Assembly: GCA_028684915.1 (NCBI GenBank)
Contig: JAQUEZ010000060.1
Coordinates: 1 to 33,676 of the forward strand
Source: Desulfobulbus sp.
GTDB lineage: Bacteria; Desulfobacterota; Desulfobulbia; Desulfobulbales; Desulfobulbaceae
Length of the DNA stretch: 33,676 bases
Direction: 5' to 3'
Part shown: piece by piece, positions 15,866 through 23,839 of the stretch
Position numbering within the stretch: position 1 is the first letter of the stretch
Layout: every line of letters starts with the position of its first letter
The notes under the pieces: generated by a model
The model's input: the letters and a program-made list of their open reading frames with translations, nothing else
The model's database searches: none
What the model was told of the DNA's origin: nothing
Translations under genes and position numbers: made by a program

Positions 15866-16381
15866 TCACACCAACTGGCCGCAGTCGGCATCTCCACCTT
15901 TGAGTTTATACAAGCCATGCTCCAGGGCGGGCAAGACAGCCTGCAAATTTTCTCCGGCAGCTTTTTCACTCCCGGGCAAATTGAGGATCAGACAATTTTT
16001 CCGAATTCCAGCGATCCCGCGCGACCAGACGGCCTGGATGGTTTTCTCTAAACTGGCCAGACGCATGGCCTCGGCCAACCCGGGAATTTCCCGGTCAATG
16101 ACCGCACGGGTTGCCTCGGGGGTCTGATCCGTGGGCGAAACCCCGGTTCCCCCGGTGGTGACGATCAGATCGAGGTGTTCTTCATCCACCCATTGGATCA
16201 GTGTTTCTTCGATCAGGGCTTGCCGATCAGGAATAATCCGAGCCAAGGCAATTTCAAAGCCCGTGGCCCGGAGCATCTCCTGCAACAGAGGACCGCTGGT
16301 GTCTTCACGTTCACCACGCGATCCCTTGTCACTTAAGGTTAAAACCCCGCACCGATAGGTTCGGAAAGAGGGCTGTACCAT
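15866..16381 (-). CDS. mog: MoaB/Mog family molybdopterin adenylyltransferase
   Basis: 171 residues of the MoCF-biosynthesis fold. Members adenylylate molybdopterin before metal insertion (Mog) or are MoaB-type homologues. Visible signatures: LTLSDKGSRGEREDTSGP at the N-terminus, IVTTGGTGVSPTDQTPEAT (pterin-binding loop) and the C-terminal LNLPGSEKAAGENL. In anaerobic respirers it would supply the Mo/W cofactor for formate dehydrogenases and similar enzymes. The start codon shares one base with the stop of the EF-G-like gene (TAATG), so the two are translationally coupled despite unrelated roles. Mog versus MoaB cannot be separated here. Confidence 0.88.
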   Translation of the reverse strand: MVQPSFRTYRCGVLTLSDKGSRGEREDTSGPLLQEMLRATGFEIALARIIPDRQALIEETLIQWVDEEHLDLIVTTGGTGVSPTDQTPEATRAVIDREIPGLAEAMRLASLEKTIQAVWSRGIAGIRKNCLILNLPGSEKAAGENLQAVLPALEHGLYKLKGGDADCGQLV

Positions 16382-18450
16382 TAGTCTTCCGCCTTCTCCT
16401 TCTCGTATGCGCTAATGATCTTTTCCGCGATCTGCGCCGGAACTTCCTCATAGTGAGAGAACTTGACCGTAAACGTTCCGCGACCACCGGTCATCGAGGT
16501 CAGATCTAGGGCGTAGAGTTGAATTTCTGCTTGCGGCACATTGGCATTGATGATTTCCGCTTTGTCAGAGGAATCCATGCCAAGCACCCGACCGCGACGA
16601 CTGTTCATGTCCCCCATGACATCGCCGACAAAATCCTTGGGCACCCGTACCTCAACCTCCATGATCGGCTCCAAAAGAATCGGATTGGCTTGAACCACGC
16701 CCTTCTTGAAAGCCAGCGAACCGGCCACCTTAAAGGCCATTTCCGAAGAGTCGACCGTGTGATAGGAACCATCGATCAGGCTGACCTTTAAATCGACGAA
16801 CGGATATCCGGCGATAACACCTTTTTCCATCGCCTCAATGATACCCTTTTCAACCGCCGGTCGATACTGCTGAGGAATAACACCACCGACAATCTTATCC
16901 ATAAACTCGAACTGCTCGCCACGAGGCAGCGGCTCCATCTCAATGGTACAGTCGCCGAACTGGCCACGACCACCGGACTGTTTCTTGTGTTTACCCTGGA
17001 CAGTGACCTTGCCTTTGAGGGTTTCGCGATAAGGGATCCGCGGCGGCCGCAGTTCCATCTCCACCCCAAATTTACGTTTGATCTTCTCCCCGATCACTTC
17101 CAGATGCACCTGACCGACGCCGGAGATAAGCGTCTCGTGGGTCTGCTGCTCACGAGTCAGCTTCAGGGTCAGATCCTCATCAAGCAGCCGGGTGATCGAA
17201 CTGAACAATTTTTCCTCATCGCCCTTCTTGGCGCTGACCGCATAGGCGATTACCGTGGGCAGCGGCTCGATCATCGGATAGAGGATAGGTTTGGCCTCCT
17301 CGCAGAGGGTATCGCCGGTGGTGGTTTCTTTAAGCTTGGCCACGGCGACGATCATACCAGGAATAGCCAGATCCACAGGTTTCTGCTCCTTGCCCGCCAT
17401 AACATACAACTGGCCGTAGCGCTCGGAGGTTTCCTTGTTGGCATTGTAGAAAGCATCTCCCTTGAGCGTACCGGAAAAAACGCGGAAGATCGTCAACCGA
17501 CCGGCAAAAGGATCGGCCATGGTTTTAAACACCAGGGCTGAGAACGGTTCATCAACAGAGGCAACACGCTCAACCGGATCGCCGTTTTTCGGGTTGGTGC
17601 CCAGCCGGGCTGGACGCTCATCCGGTGAAGGGAGCAAGTCGGTGAGAGCATCAAGGATGACACTTGAACCGAGATTAACTAGGGAAGCGCAGGCACAAAC
17701 CGGAGAAATCTGTCCCTTTTTGATCGCAACAGCCAGTCCGGATTTCAGTTCATCATCGGTGAGTTCCCCTTCCTCCAGAAATTTTTCCAGTAGATCGTCA
17801 TCGGTTTCCGCCACATACTCCATAATATTTTCGCGGAGACTTGCGACCTGCGCGGCAAGATCAGGCGGTACGTCGGCGAAGTTGGTCTTGCCACCGTCGG
17901 CAAACATCAACGCCTTTTTGGCAACAATATCGACCACACCCTTGAAGTTCTCTTCCGCACCGATAGGCAAGTAAAGTATGACCGGGTTGAGACTGGTGGA
18001 TGCACGGATGGCATCGACGGTTTTCTGGAAGTTGGCCCGCTCCCGATCCATCTTGGTGATGCAGATCAGGCAAGGCAGGTTGTTGTCCTTGACGAGGTCA
18101 ACGAATTTTTCTGTTTGGGGGCGAACAGCGAGAACCGCGCCCACGGTGAGGATGGCACTGTCGGCCACCTGGGCGGCAAAACGGGTCTCGTTGAAAAAGT
18201 TGTCGTCACCAGGGGTGTCGATAAGGAAAATATCCTTTTTCTGCCAGGGAATCTGATTGAAAGCAGCACCGATGGTAATCTTGCGCTTAACCTCTTCCGG
18301 CTCGAAATCCATGGAAGAAGTACCGTCATCCACCTTACCCTGCCGTTTCACCACACCTGCGGTAAACAGTAAGGCCTCGGCAAAAGTCGACTTTCCACTA
18401 TTGCCATGGCCGAGAATAACCACATTCCTAATCTGTTGTACGTCCTGCAT
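16381..18450 (-). CDS. fusA2: EF-G-2-like translational GTPase (EF-G paralogue)
   Basis: 689 residues with the full EF-G domain order: G domain (1-270), domain II (about 290-380), III-IV (IV with VQGKHKKQSGGRGQFGD) and V (SHYEEVPAQIAEKI). It matches the EF-G-2 type of Thermus rather than the housekeeping factor. The P-loop is GHGNSGKS (14-21). G3 is DTPGDDNF (78-85), so the catalytic His of DTPGH is Asp82. G4 is TKMD (132-135) instead of NKMD. GGAGG precedes the ATG. These changes suggest altered GTP hydrolysis. EF-G-2 proteins can support translation in vitro in Thermus, but their cellular job is unclear. A canonical fusA presumably lies elsewhere in the genome. Confidence 0.88.
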   Translation of the reverse strand: MQDVQQIRNVVILGHGNSGKSTFAEALLFTAGVVKRQGKVDDGTSSMDFEPEEVKRKITIGAAFNQIPWQKKDIFLIDTPGDDNFFNETRFAAQVADSAILTVGAVLAVRPQTEKFVDLVKDNNLPCLICITKMDRERANFQKTVDAIRASTSLNPVILYLPIGAEENFKGVVDIVAKKALMFADGGKTNFADVPPDLAAQVASLRENIMEYVAETDDDLLEKFLEEGELTDDELKSGLAVAIKKGQISPVCACASLVNLGSSVILDALTDLLPSPDERPARLGTNPKNGDPVERVASVDEPFSALVFKTMADPFAGRLTIFRVFSGTLKGDAFYNANKETSERYGQLYVMAGKEQKPVDLAIPGMIVAVAKLKETTTGDTLCEEAKPILYPMIEPLPTVIAYAVSAKKGDEEKLFSSITRLLDEDLTLKLTREQQTHETLISGVGQVHLEVIGEKIKRKFGVEMELRPPRIPYRETLKGKVTVQGKHKKQSGGRGQFGDCTIEMEPLPRGEQFEFMDKIVGGVIPQQYRPAVEKGIIEAMEKGVIAGYPFVDLKVSLIDGSYHTVDSSEMAFKVAGSLAFKKGVVQANPILLEPIMEVEVRVPKDFVGDVMGDMNSRRGRVLGMDSSDKAEIINANVPQAEIQLYALDLTSMTGGRGTFTVKFSHYEEVPAQIAEKIISAYEKEKAED

Positions 18451-18561
18451 GGATACCTCCAGTGAATGAAACGGGTGCTGTATCAGTTATGACAAACTCC
18501 AAGAAACCTAAAAATGAAAAACCATGCCACCCAAAAAACAGTCCATGAAAAAGCACGGTAC

Positions 18562-18590
18562 GTCATTTTCGCGGTTTTTGCGAGAATGAC
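18562..18590. repeat. REP-like hairpin, copy 2
   Basis: GTCATTTTCGC (18562-18572) pairs with GCGAGAATGAC (18580-18590): 11 bp with one T-G pair and a 7-base loop. Same sequence family as 6738-6764. It lies in the 296-bp divergent gap between the EF-G-like gene and murJ; nothing else in that gap is recognisable. Confidence 0.7.
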
Positions 18591-18746
18591 AATGTTTACG
18601 GCCGCATTCCTGCCCGAAATCGATGAAAAGCCCTTCCTCTTTCGAGGCAAGAATGGTAACCATCGAATCCACAAAAATGAGCCTTTGTTATATTCGTATT
18701 AATATTGCAAAGTCAAGCGATAACCTGCTGAAACCTTGAATGATCA

Positions 18747-20354
18747 ATGACCGACCAGCCTTCCCACCAGCCCTCCGGAGCGACCGGAAAAATAGCCCGT
18801 TCCGCCGGAGCGGTAAGCATCGCAGTTATGTGCAGTCGCGTACTTGGACTGATCCGCGAACAGGTCTTTGCCGGCATGTTTGGCGCCGGCTTTGCCTATG
18901 ATGCCTTTGTTGTTGCCTTCCGTATCCCCAACCTTTTACGCGATCTTTTTGCCGAGGGCGCTCTTTCCGCAGCCTTTGTTACCGTGTTTACCGAGTATAA
19001 CACCAATCGCGGCGCCGAGGCTACCTGGCGACTAGCGGGTAATGTTTTGGTCTTCTTCACCCTTTTGATCAGTGCCCTCACCCTCATCGGACTCTACTGG
19101 GCCGAGCCGATCGTCAACCTGCTGGCACCTGATTTCGCCCAAATCACGGGCAAGGCCGAGCTCACCGTTCGCCTGACCCAGATCATGTTCCCCTTCCTGC
19201 TCTTTGTTTCGCTGGCCGCAGTGGTCATGGGCATGCTTAATACCAAGGGGAAATTTTTTGTGCCGGCAATGAGTTCGACCTTTTTCAATCTCGGCTCGAT
19301 TGTCGGCGGCCTTTCGCTTGCCTGGATCTTGCCCAAATTCGGCCAACCGGCCATTGCCGGTATGGCTTGGGGTACATTGATCGGCGGTGCATTGCAACTG
19401 GCGATGCAATTACCCACCTTGTATAAGGTAGGATTTCGTCTGTTTCTCAGTTTCAATCCGCTTGATCCCGGCCTGCGACGGATTCTCCTCTTGATGCTGC
19501 CTGCCACCATCGGCCTTTCCGCCACCCAGATTAACATCTTCGTCAACACCAACTTTGCCGCCGGTTGTGCCGAAGGTTCGGTCTCTTGGCTCAACTATGC
19601 CTTCCGCTTGGTGCAACTGCCCATTGGGGTCTTCGGGGTTGCGCTGTCGATTGCGGTGATGCCGGTGCTGGCCAAACAGGCCGCCGAGAAAGATCTGACC
19701 AGTCTTAAACAGACCTTTACCTCCTCGCTGGTGCTGGTCTTTTCCCTGGCCGTCCCCGCCACCGCCGGTCTGGTACTACTGGCTGCGCCTATTATCCGCT
19801 TGATCTTCGAGCACGGCGCCTTTACCGCCCTGGACACGATCCAAACCGCCGATGCCCTTGCCTTTTACGCCTGCGGCCTTTTCGCCTACTCTGCAATTAA
19901 AGTGATGGTTCCGGTGTTCTACGCCATCGGTAACACCAAATATCCGGTGATCGGCAGCTTTCTTGGGGTGGGTGCCAATATCCTCACCATCACCCTGGTA
20001 ATCGATCAGCTCCAACACCGGGGCATTGCCCTGTCGACCTCCTGTGCAATGATCCTCAACTTTTCCTTTTTAAGCCTGGTGCTCTACCGCAAACTTAACG
20101 GGTACCCACTGGGCTATCTGCTTAAAGGGATAGGCAAGATCGTGGTGGCTGCGGTTCTGATGGCCGGTTGGATTATCCTGCTCAAAATACCGCTGGCCGG
20201 ATGGATGGCGGGGATTATGGCGATGCAAATCCTCGCGTTGGGGATATTGATCACCACTTCGGTGGGAATTTATGTGGTGGGGCTGCAGTTGCTACGCTTA
20301 CCAGAATTCACTCTGCTCACTGACAAACTGGTTCAGCGCTTCCGCAGATCGTAG
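18747..20354 (+). CDS. murJ: Lipid II flippase MurJ
   Basis: 535-residue polytopic inner-membrane protein of the MOP superfamily that moves lipid II across the membrane for peptidoglycan synthesis. Diagnostic N-terminal stretch: SIAVMCSRVLGLIREQVFAGMFG, then AYDAFVVAFRIPNLLRDLFAEGALSAAFVTVF. This region contains the conserved charged residues of the central cavity. About 14 hydrophobic segments are evident, as expected. No clear ribosome-binding site precedes the ATG. The 3' end overlaps the convergent rsmE by 22 bp, so the two transcripts must run into each other. Confidence 0.95.
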   Translation: MTDQPSHQPSGATGKIARSAGAVSIAVMCSRVLGLIREQVFAGMFGAGFAYDAFVVAFRIPNLLRDLFAEGALSAAFVTVFTEYNTNRGAEATWRLAGNVLVFFTLLISALTLIGLYWAEPIVNLLAPDFAQITGKAELTVRLTQIMFPFLLFVSLAAVVMGMLNTKGKFFVPAMSSTFFNLGSIVGGLSLAWILPKFGQPAIAGMAWGTLIGGALQLAMQLPTLYKVGFRLFLSFNPLDPGLRRILLLMLPATIGLSATQINIFVNTNFAAGCAEGSVSWLNYAFRLVQLPIGVFGVALSIAVMPVLAKQAAEKDLTSLKQTFTSSLVLVFSLAVPATAGLVLLAAPIIRLIFEHGAFTALDTIQTADALAFYACGLFAYSAIKVMVPVFYAIGNTKYPVIGSFLGVGANILTITLVIDQLQHRGIALSTSCAMILNFSFLSLVLYRKLNGYPLGYLLKGIGKIVVAAVLMAGWIILLKIPLAGWMAGIMAMQILALGILITTSVGIYVVGLQLLRLPEFTLLTDKLVQRFRRS

Positions 20355-21070
20355 AGTAACTGCAATTGAGCCAAGAGACTGACCACGGCAGTATCCACAT
20401 GGAGAATGCGGTTCCCCATGGTGAAGCCGTAAAAACCCTGCTCGACAAAACACTGTACTTCATAATCTGACCAGCCACCCTCCGGGCCGACGGCCAGCAA
20501 AAGGGGTTGGCCCGGCTCACCTGTTACCGGGATTCCGCCTAAGCTTCCGGAACAGCATGGGTCGGCAATCAGCCCCTGCCCCTTTAACGAAGGCAACACA
20601 TCCTCGACAAAGGGTTTGAATTGGTGATGAATCTGCACCTCGGGTAGCCAGGTATCCATGGCCTGCTCCATGCCTTCCAAAAGCAGTCCACGGATTTTTT
20701 TCGGCTCCAGAACCGGACTGTGAAAAAAGGACTTTTCCACCCTGCGCGAGCGGATAAGATGAAACCGACGCACCCCGAGCACTGTGGCCTGTTTGAGGAT
20801 TCGCTGAAGCATGATCGGCCGCGGCAGTGCGAGGATAAGTTCCACATGGAGATCGTTTTGCGGCTGATGAGTCAGCTCCACTGCCAGCTGAATGAAATTC
20901 TCTGCAACGGCAATCACCCGCCCCGTACCGACCTGCCCCTGCACCAGCCCTACCCGGACAATATCACCTAACGCCACCTTGAGCACTTTCCGCAGATGCT
21001 CGGCCCGACGACCGGTGAGGGTGCAAGCACCGGTTATAATCTCATGCTGATCAACTAAAAGCAGGTTCAT
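20333..21070 (-). CDS. rsmE: 16S rRNA m3U1498 methyltransferase
   Basis: 245 residues (family about 240-250) of the SPOUT fold. Uses S-adenosylmethionine to methylate N3 of U1498 of 16S rRNA. N-terminal PUA-like RNA-binding region with GRRAEHLRKVLKVALGD. The C-terminal SAM-binding knot has AVGPEGGWSDYEVQCF and MGNRILHVDTAVV; in most relatives the latter reads LGxRILRxETA, so HVDTA is a mild variation. The middle motif normally read as EAAEQS is EGMEQAMDTW here. AAGG precedes the ATG. The barrel-protein gene ends 27 bp upstream on the same strand, so the two may form an operon. Confidence 0.92.
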   Translation of the reverse strand: MNLLLVDQHEIITGACTLTGRRAEHLRKVLKVALGDIVRVGLVQGQVGTGRVIAVAENFIQLAVELTHQPQNDLHVELILALPRPIMLQRILKQATVLGVRRFHLIRSRRVEKSFFHSPVLEPKKIRGLLLEGMEQAMDTWLPEVQIHHQFKPFVEDVLPSLKGQGLIADPCCSGSLGGIPVTGEPGQPLLLAVGPEGGWSDYEVQCFVEQGFYGFTMGNRILHVDTAVVSLLAQLQLLYDLRKR

Positions 21071-21097
21071 GGGGCCTTGTGGCGTATAAAATTTATG

Positions 21098-21697
21098 CTA
21101 AAAGGAATACCGTAATCCTATCGACGGGAAAGTCACACCTCCTCCGTCGGGTGAGCCGATAAGTCCCCATGCTGTGCAACGATGATGCAAACGCACAAAG
21201 ATATCGGTACCTTCCGTTACGGAAAATGCAACTTCTATGAAGAGAAAGTTGAGCCACTTCTCCCTCATCGGGTCGTTACGATTGCCGCCGAAATCAATTT
21301 CATACTCAGGGTAATCGGTCACAAATGAAAGGCCGTCTCCAATGGTGATCGAGTTGGGAAATTTCCATGCCCACGGAAATTTATACCACCGAAGGAAAAC
21401 AGCAGCTGAAAATTCCCCAAACTCCTGTTCTTCATACCCCCAATGAAGGGAAGCATTCACCTCTCCACCAACACTGAACCGATCGTCCCAATACAAATTT
21501 TCACCGCCACACCCAAGGGTGATCATTTTGGCGTCTTTAATATCTGTGATCCTCCCCGGCTCTTGAAAAACATTTTGCAAGGACATGTCGGCCACCTGAC
21601 CATAATAGCCTTGAAAAAAAACCTTATCAAAAGCAAACCCAGTCCCTGATGAGAACGACGTGAAAAACAATACAGCTAAGTACCATCGTTTTTTCAT
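21098..21697 (-). CDS. Predicted outer-membrane beta-barrel protein, unknown function
   Basis: 199 residues. A signal peptide (about 1-22, ending TGFAFD) precedes alternating aromatic/hydrophobic stretches and a C-terminal phenylalanine (IGLRYSF), the usual signature of an outer-membrane barrel. The end FVRLHHR..AWGLIG...GGGVTFPSIGLRYSF recalls lipid A deacylase (PagL)-like and related small barrels, where a His in this region is catalytic. The PagL His-x-Ser-Asn context is not preserved, so I do not assign enzymatic activity. GAGGAA lies about eight bases before the ATG. It may be co-transcribed with rsmE. Confidence 0.65.
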   Translation of the reverse strand: MKKRWYLAVLFFTSFSSGTGFAFDKVFFQGYYGQVADMSLQNVFQEPGRITDIKDAKMITLGCGGENLYWDDRFSVGGEVNASLHWGYEEQEFGEFSAAVFLRWYKFPWAWKFPNSITIGDGLSFVTDYPEYEIDFGGNRNDPMREKWLNFLFIEVAFSVTEGTDIFVRLHHRCTAWGLIGSPDGGGVTFPSIGLRYSF

Positions 21698-21806
21698 GCA
21701 ATCATTCCTCTGTGTTGTTACCGGTATTTATTCCAAGTATATCCGAAGATGGTCTTGGCTCCCTGTGCAGGTGTCATTATTTTTTCTGTTTATTAATTGG
21801 TATTCG

Positions 21807-23063
21807 TCACAGCCTCAAGGTCTTTTCTACAAATTGTAATGTGGCGAAATAATCCTCCGGCGTCTCCTCACGGCGAATAAGACGCACGGTGCCATCCGCC
21901 CCTAACAGCAACTCCTGGGGCCGCATCTTGCCGTTGTAGTTGAATCCCATGGCATGGCCGTGCGCCCCAGAATCTTGAATAACCAGGATGTCGCCGTCGT
22001 CAATTTTAGGCAGGGACCGCTGAACCGCAAATTTGTCGTTATTCTCACAAAGAGAGCCGACCACATCGACCACCTCTGTCGCGCCCCCCTGTTTACCCAG
22101 CACCTCGATGTGATGATAGGCACCATACAGTGCGGGACGCATCAGGGCGGACATGCAGGCATCCACACCAATATAGGTGCGATAAATATCCTTGCGATTG
22201 ATAGCCCGTACCACCAGTGCCCCATGCGGGCCGGTCATGAAACGACCGCTCTCCATCATCAGAGCTGGGCAGTAGCCCTGGCGATCCTTGAAATCAACAA
22301 ACAGGGCGGTGATTTCCTCCCCCATGGCCTCGATGTTGAGAGGGTCGTTCTCGGGTAGATAGGGAATGCCCAGGCCGCCGCCGATGTTAATAAATTCAAA
22401 GGTAATCCCCAACTCTTGGCCGATGGTTTCCACCAACTCAAGCAACATGGCTGCGGTCTGCACCATGTAGGAATAGTGGAGCTCGTTGGAAGCGAGCATA
22501 GTGTGGAGACCGAACCGTTTTGCCCCCTTGGCCTGGGCCTGACGATAGGCATCGATGATCTGATCGTGACTGACGCCGTACTTGGCCTCTTCGGGCTTAC
22601 CGATGATATCGTTGCCAGTACGCCGGTTACCCGGATTATAGCGGAAGCAGATCAGCTCGGGCATGGAAGGCACCTTGTCGATCAGGGTGATATCATCCAG
22701 ATTGAGGATGCAGCCACCGTCTGCGGCCGCCATCTGAAAATCCTCAGGGCTGGTGTTGTTGGAGGTGAACATGATGTCTCCGGGTTTCGCTCCCAACTCA
22801 CGGGCAAGCATCAATTCGGTAATCGAGCTGCAGTCGAACCCAAAACCCATTTCCTGCATGATGGCCAGAACAGACGGGTTAGGCAACGCTTTGACCGCAT
22901 AATATTCGCGAAAAAGGGGAATGTCGGCAAAAGCTGCCTGCAACCGGCGGCCGGTTTCACGAATACCAGCCTCATCATATATATGAAAAGGGGTGCCGTA
23001 ATGGGAGACAATGGCCGGCAGGTGCGGATAAAGACGATCTTTAAAGGCTTGGGACATCGGCAT
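21807..23063 (-). CDS. lysA: Diaminopimelate decarboxylase (variant LysA)
   Basis: PLP enzyme of the fold-III decarboxylase family; last step of lysine synthesis from meso-diaminopimelate. 418 residues. PLP lysine K58 in YYAVKALPNP; glycine loop INIGGGLGIPY (226-235); conserved Cys339-Glu340. Several signatures differ from standard LysA: CENNDKFA instead of CESGD, ESGR instead of EPGR, and LHTMLASNE where HIGSQ is usual. The C-terminal MGFNYNGKMRPQELLL is LysA-like. Activity on a related substrate (carboxynorspermidine, arginine) cannot be excluded. GAGGA lies seven bases before the ATG, 18 bp after an Lrp-type regulator. Confidence 0.82.
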   Translation of the reverse strand: MPMSQAFKDRLYPHLPAIVSHYGTPFHIYDEAGIRETGRRLQAAFADIPLFREYYAVKALPNPSVLAIMQEMGFGFDCSSITELMLARELGAKPGDIMFTSNNTSPEDFQMAAADGGCILNLDDITLIDKVPSMPELICFRYNPGNRRTGNDIIGKPEEAKYGVSHDQIIDAYRQAQAKGAKRFGLHTMLASNELHYSYMVQTAAMLLELVETIGQELGITFEFINIGGGLGIPYLPENDPLNIEAMGEEITALFVDFKDRQGYCPALMMESGRFMTGPHGALVVRAINRKDIYRTYIGVDACMSALMRPALYGAYHHIEVLGKQGGATEVVDVVGSLCENNDKFAVQRSLPKIDDGDILVIQDSGAHGHAMGFNYNGKMRPQELLLGADGTVRLIRREETPEDYFATLQFVEKTLRL

Positions 23064-23081
23064 GGCAGGTTCCTCTATGAT

Positions 23082-23537
23082 TCAGCCGCGAATGGGGATC
23101 CGCGCGGTTTCCTTGTAGGTTTGGAGAACGGTCGCGGTCCGGGTGGAGACGACCTCGTTGATCACAGCGATCTTTTCTCGGATGATAGTTGCCAGCTCAA
23201 CCGTATCAGCAACACGGAGCTTCACCAGGTAGCCATCGTTGCCAGCCACATAATGCACCTCCTGCACTTCGGGAATGGATGCCAGCGACGCACCGGTCTG
23301 CGGGTTATCCCCCACCGAACGGGTACGGACTTCGATAAAAGCAATCTGACGACGGTTAAACTGTTGCGGATTCAGCCGAACCTCGTAACCGTCGATAATG
23401 CCCTGCCGCTCCATCTTCCGGATACGCTCCAGCACGGCGGAAGGCGCCATTTCCACCTGACGCGCCACCTCAACATTCGGAATGCGGGCCTTTTCTTGAA
23501 GAATCTTCAGTATTTTCAGGCTGATTTCATCAAGCAT
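23082..23537 (-). CDS. Lrp/AsnC family transcriptional regulator
   Basis: 151 residues: N-terminal helix-turn-helix (DEISLKILKILQEKARIPNVEVARQVEMAPSAVLERIRKMERQGIIDGY, about 3-50) and a C-terminal RAM ligand-binding domain (about 65-140, with VQEVHYVAGNDGYLVKLRV). Such proteins are octamer-type DNA wrappers that sense amino acids. It immediately precedes lysA with an 18-bp gap, so it likely controls its own transcript and lysA in response to lysine or a related amino acid. This is inferred from position only. AAAGGAG precedes the ATG. Confidence 0.92.
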   Translation of the reverse strand: MLDEISLKILKILQEKARIPNVEVARQVEMAPSAVLERIRKMERQGIIDGYEVRLNPQQFNRRQIAFIEVRTRSVGDNPQTGASLASIPEVQEVHYVAGNDGYLVKLRVADTVELATIIREKIAVINEVVSTRTATVLQTYKETARIPIRG

Positions 23538-23839
23538 CCCTACTCCTTTTTTGCTCGCGCTTTAGTGACCTTGTTCCCAATCATCCAACATTTTCCGAAT
23601 CTAATACCTCCACGCCAAGGCATCAAGAATAAAATTCAGCTAACATGCCTTTTAACCAATCATTTTTCACATATCCGGCTCAATACAGACAATAATTCTG
23701 TTAATATCACAAAAAAAAGAACAATATTCCATACGTGTCCACAGAAAGACGAACGCTTCTCCTTCGACAGGCGGCCCGAATCCTGGTATCAATGAGAAAG
23801 TGGTCTCATTTTATGAATTATTAACCCAAGCGTTCGTTC
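23538..23839. other. Divergent control region between the Lrp gene and waaA
   Basis: 302 bp, AT-rich, no gene; contains the presumed promoters of both neighbours. Just upstream of waaA is an inverted repeat AATGAGA / TCTCATT (23791-23810), followed by a few T residues. It could be an operator or a weak stem. I saw no clean -35/-10 pair for either gene. Confidence 0.5.

Noticed and set aside
22416..23795. 459-codon plus-strand open frame opposite lysA and the Lrp gene
   Set aside because: Antisense to two well-supported genes; shows no domain and has no ribosome-binding site.
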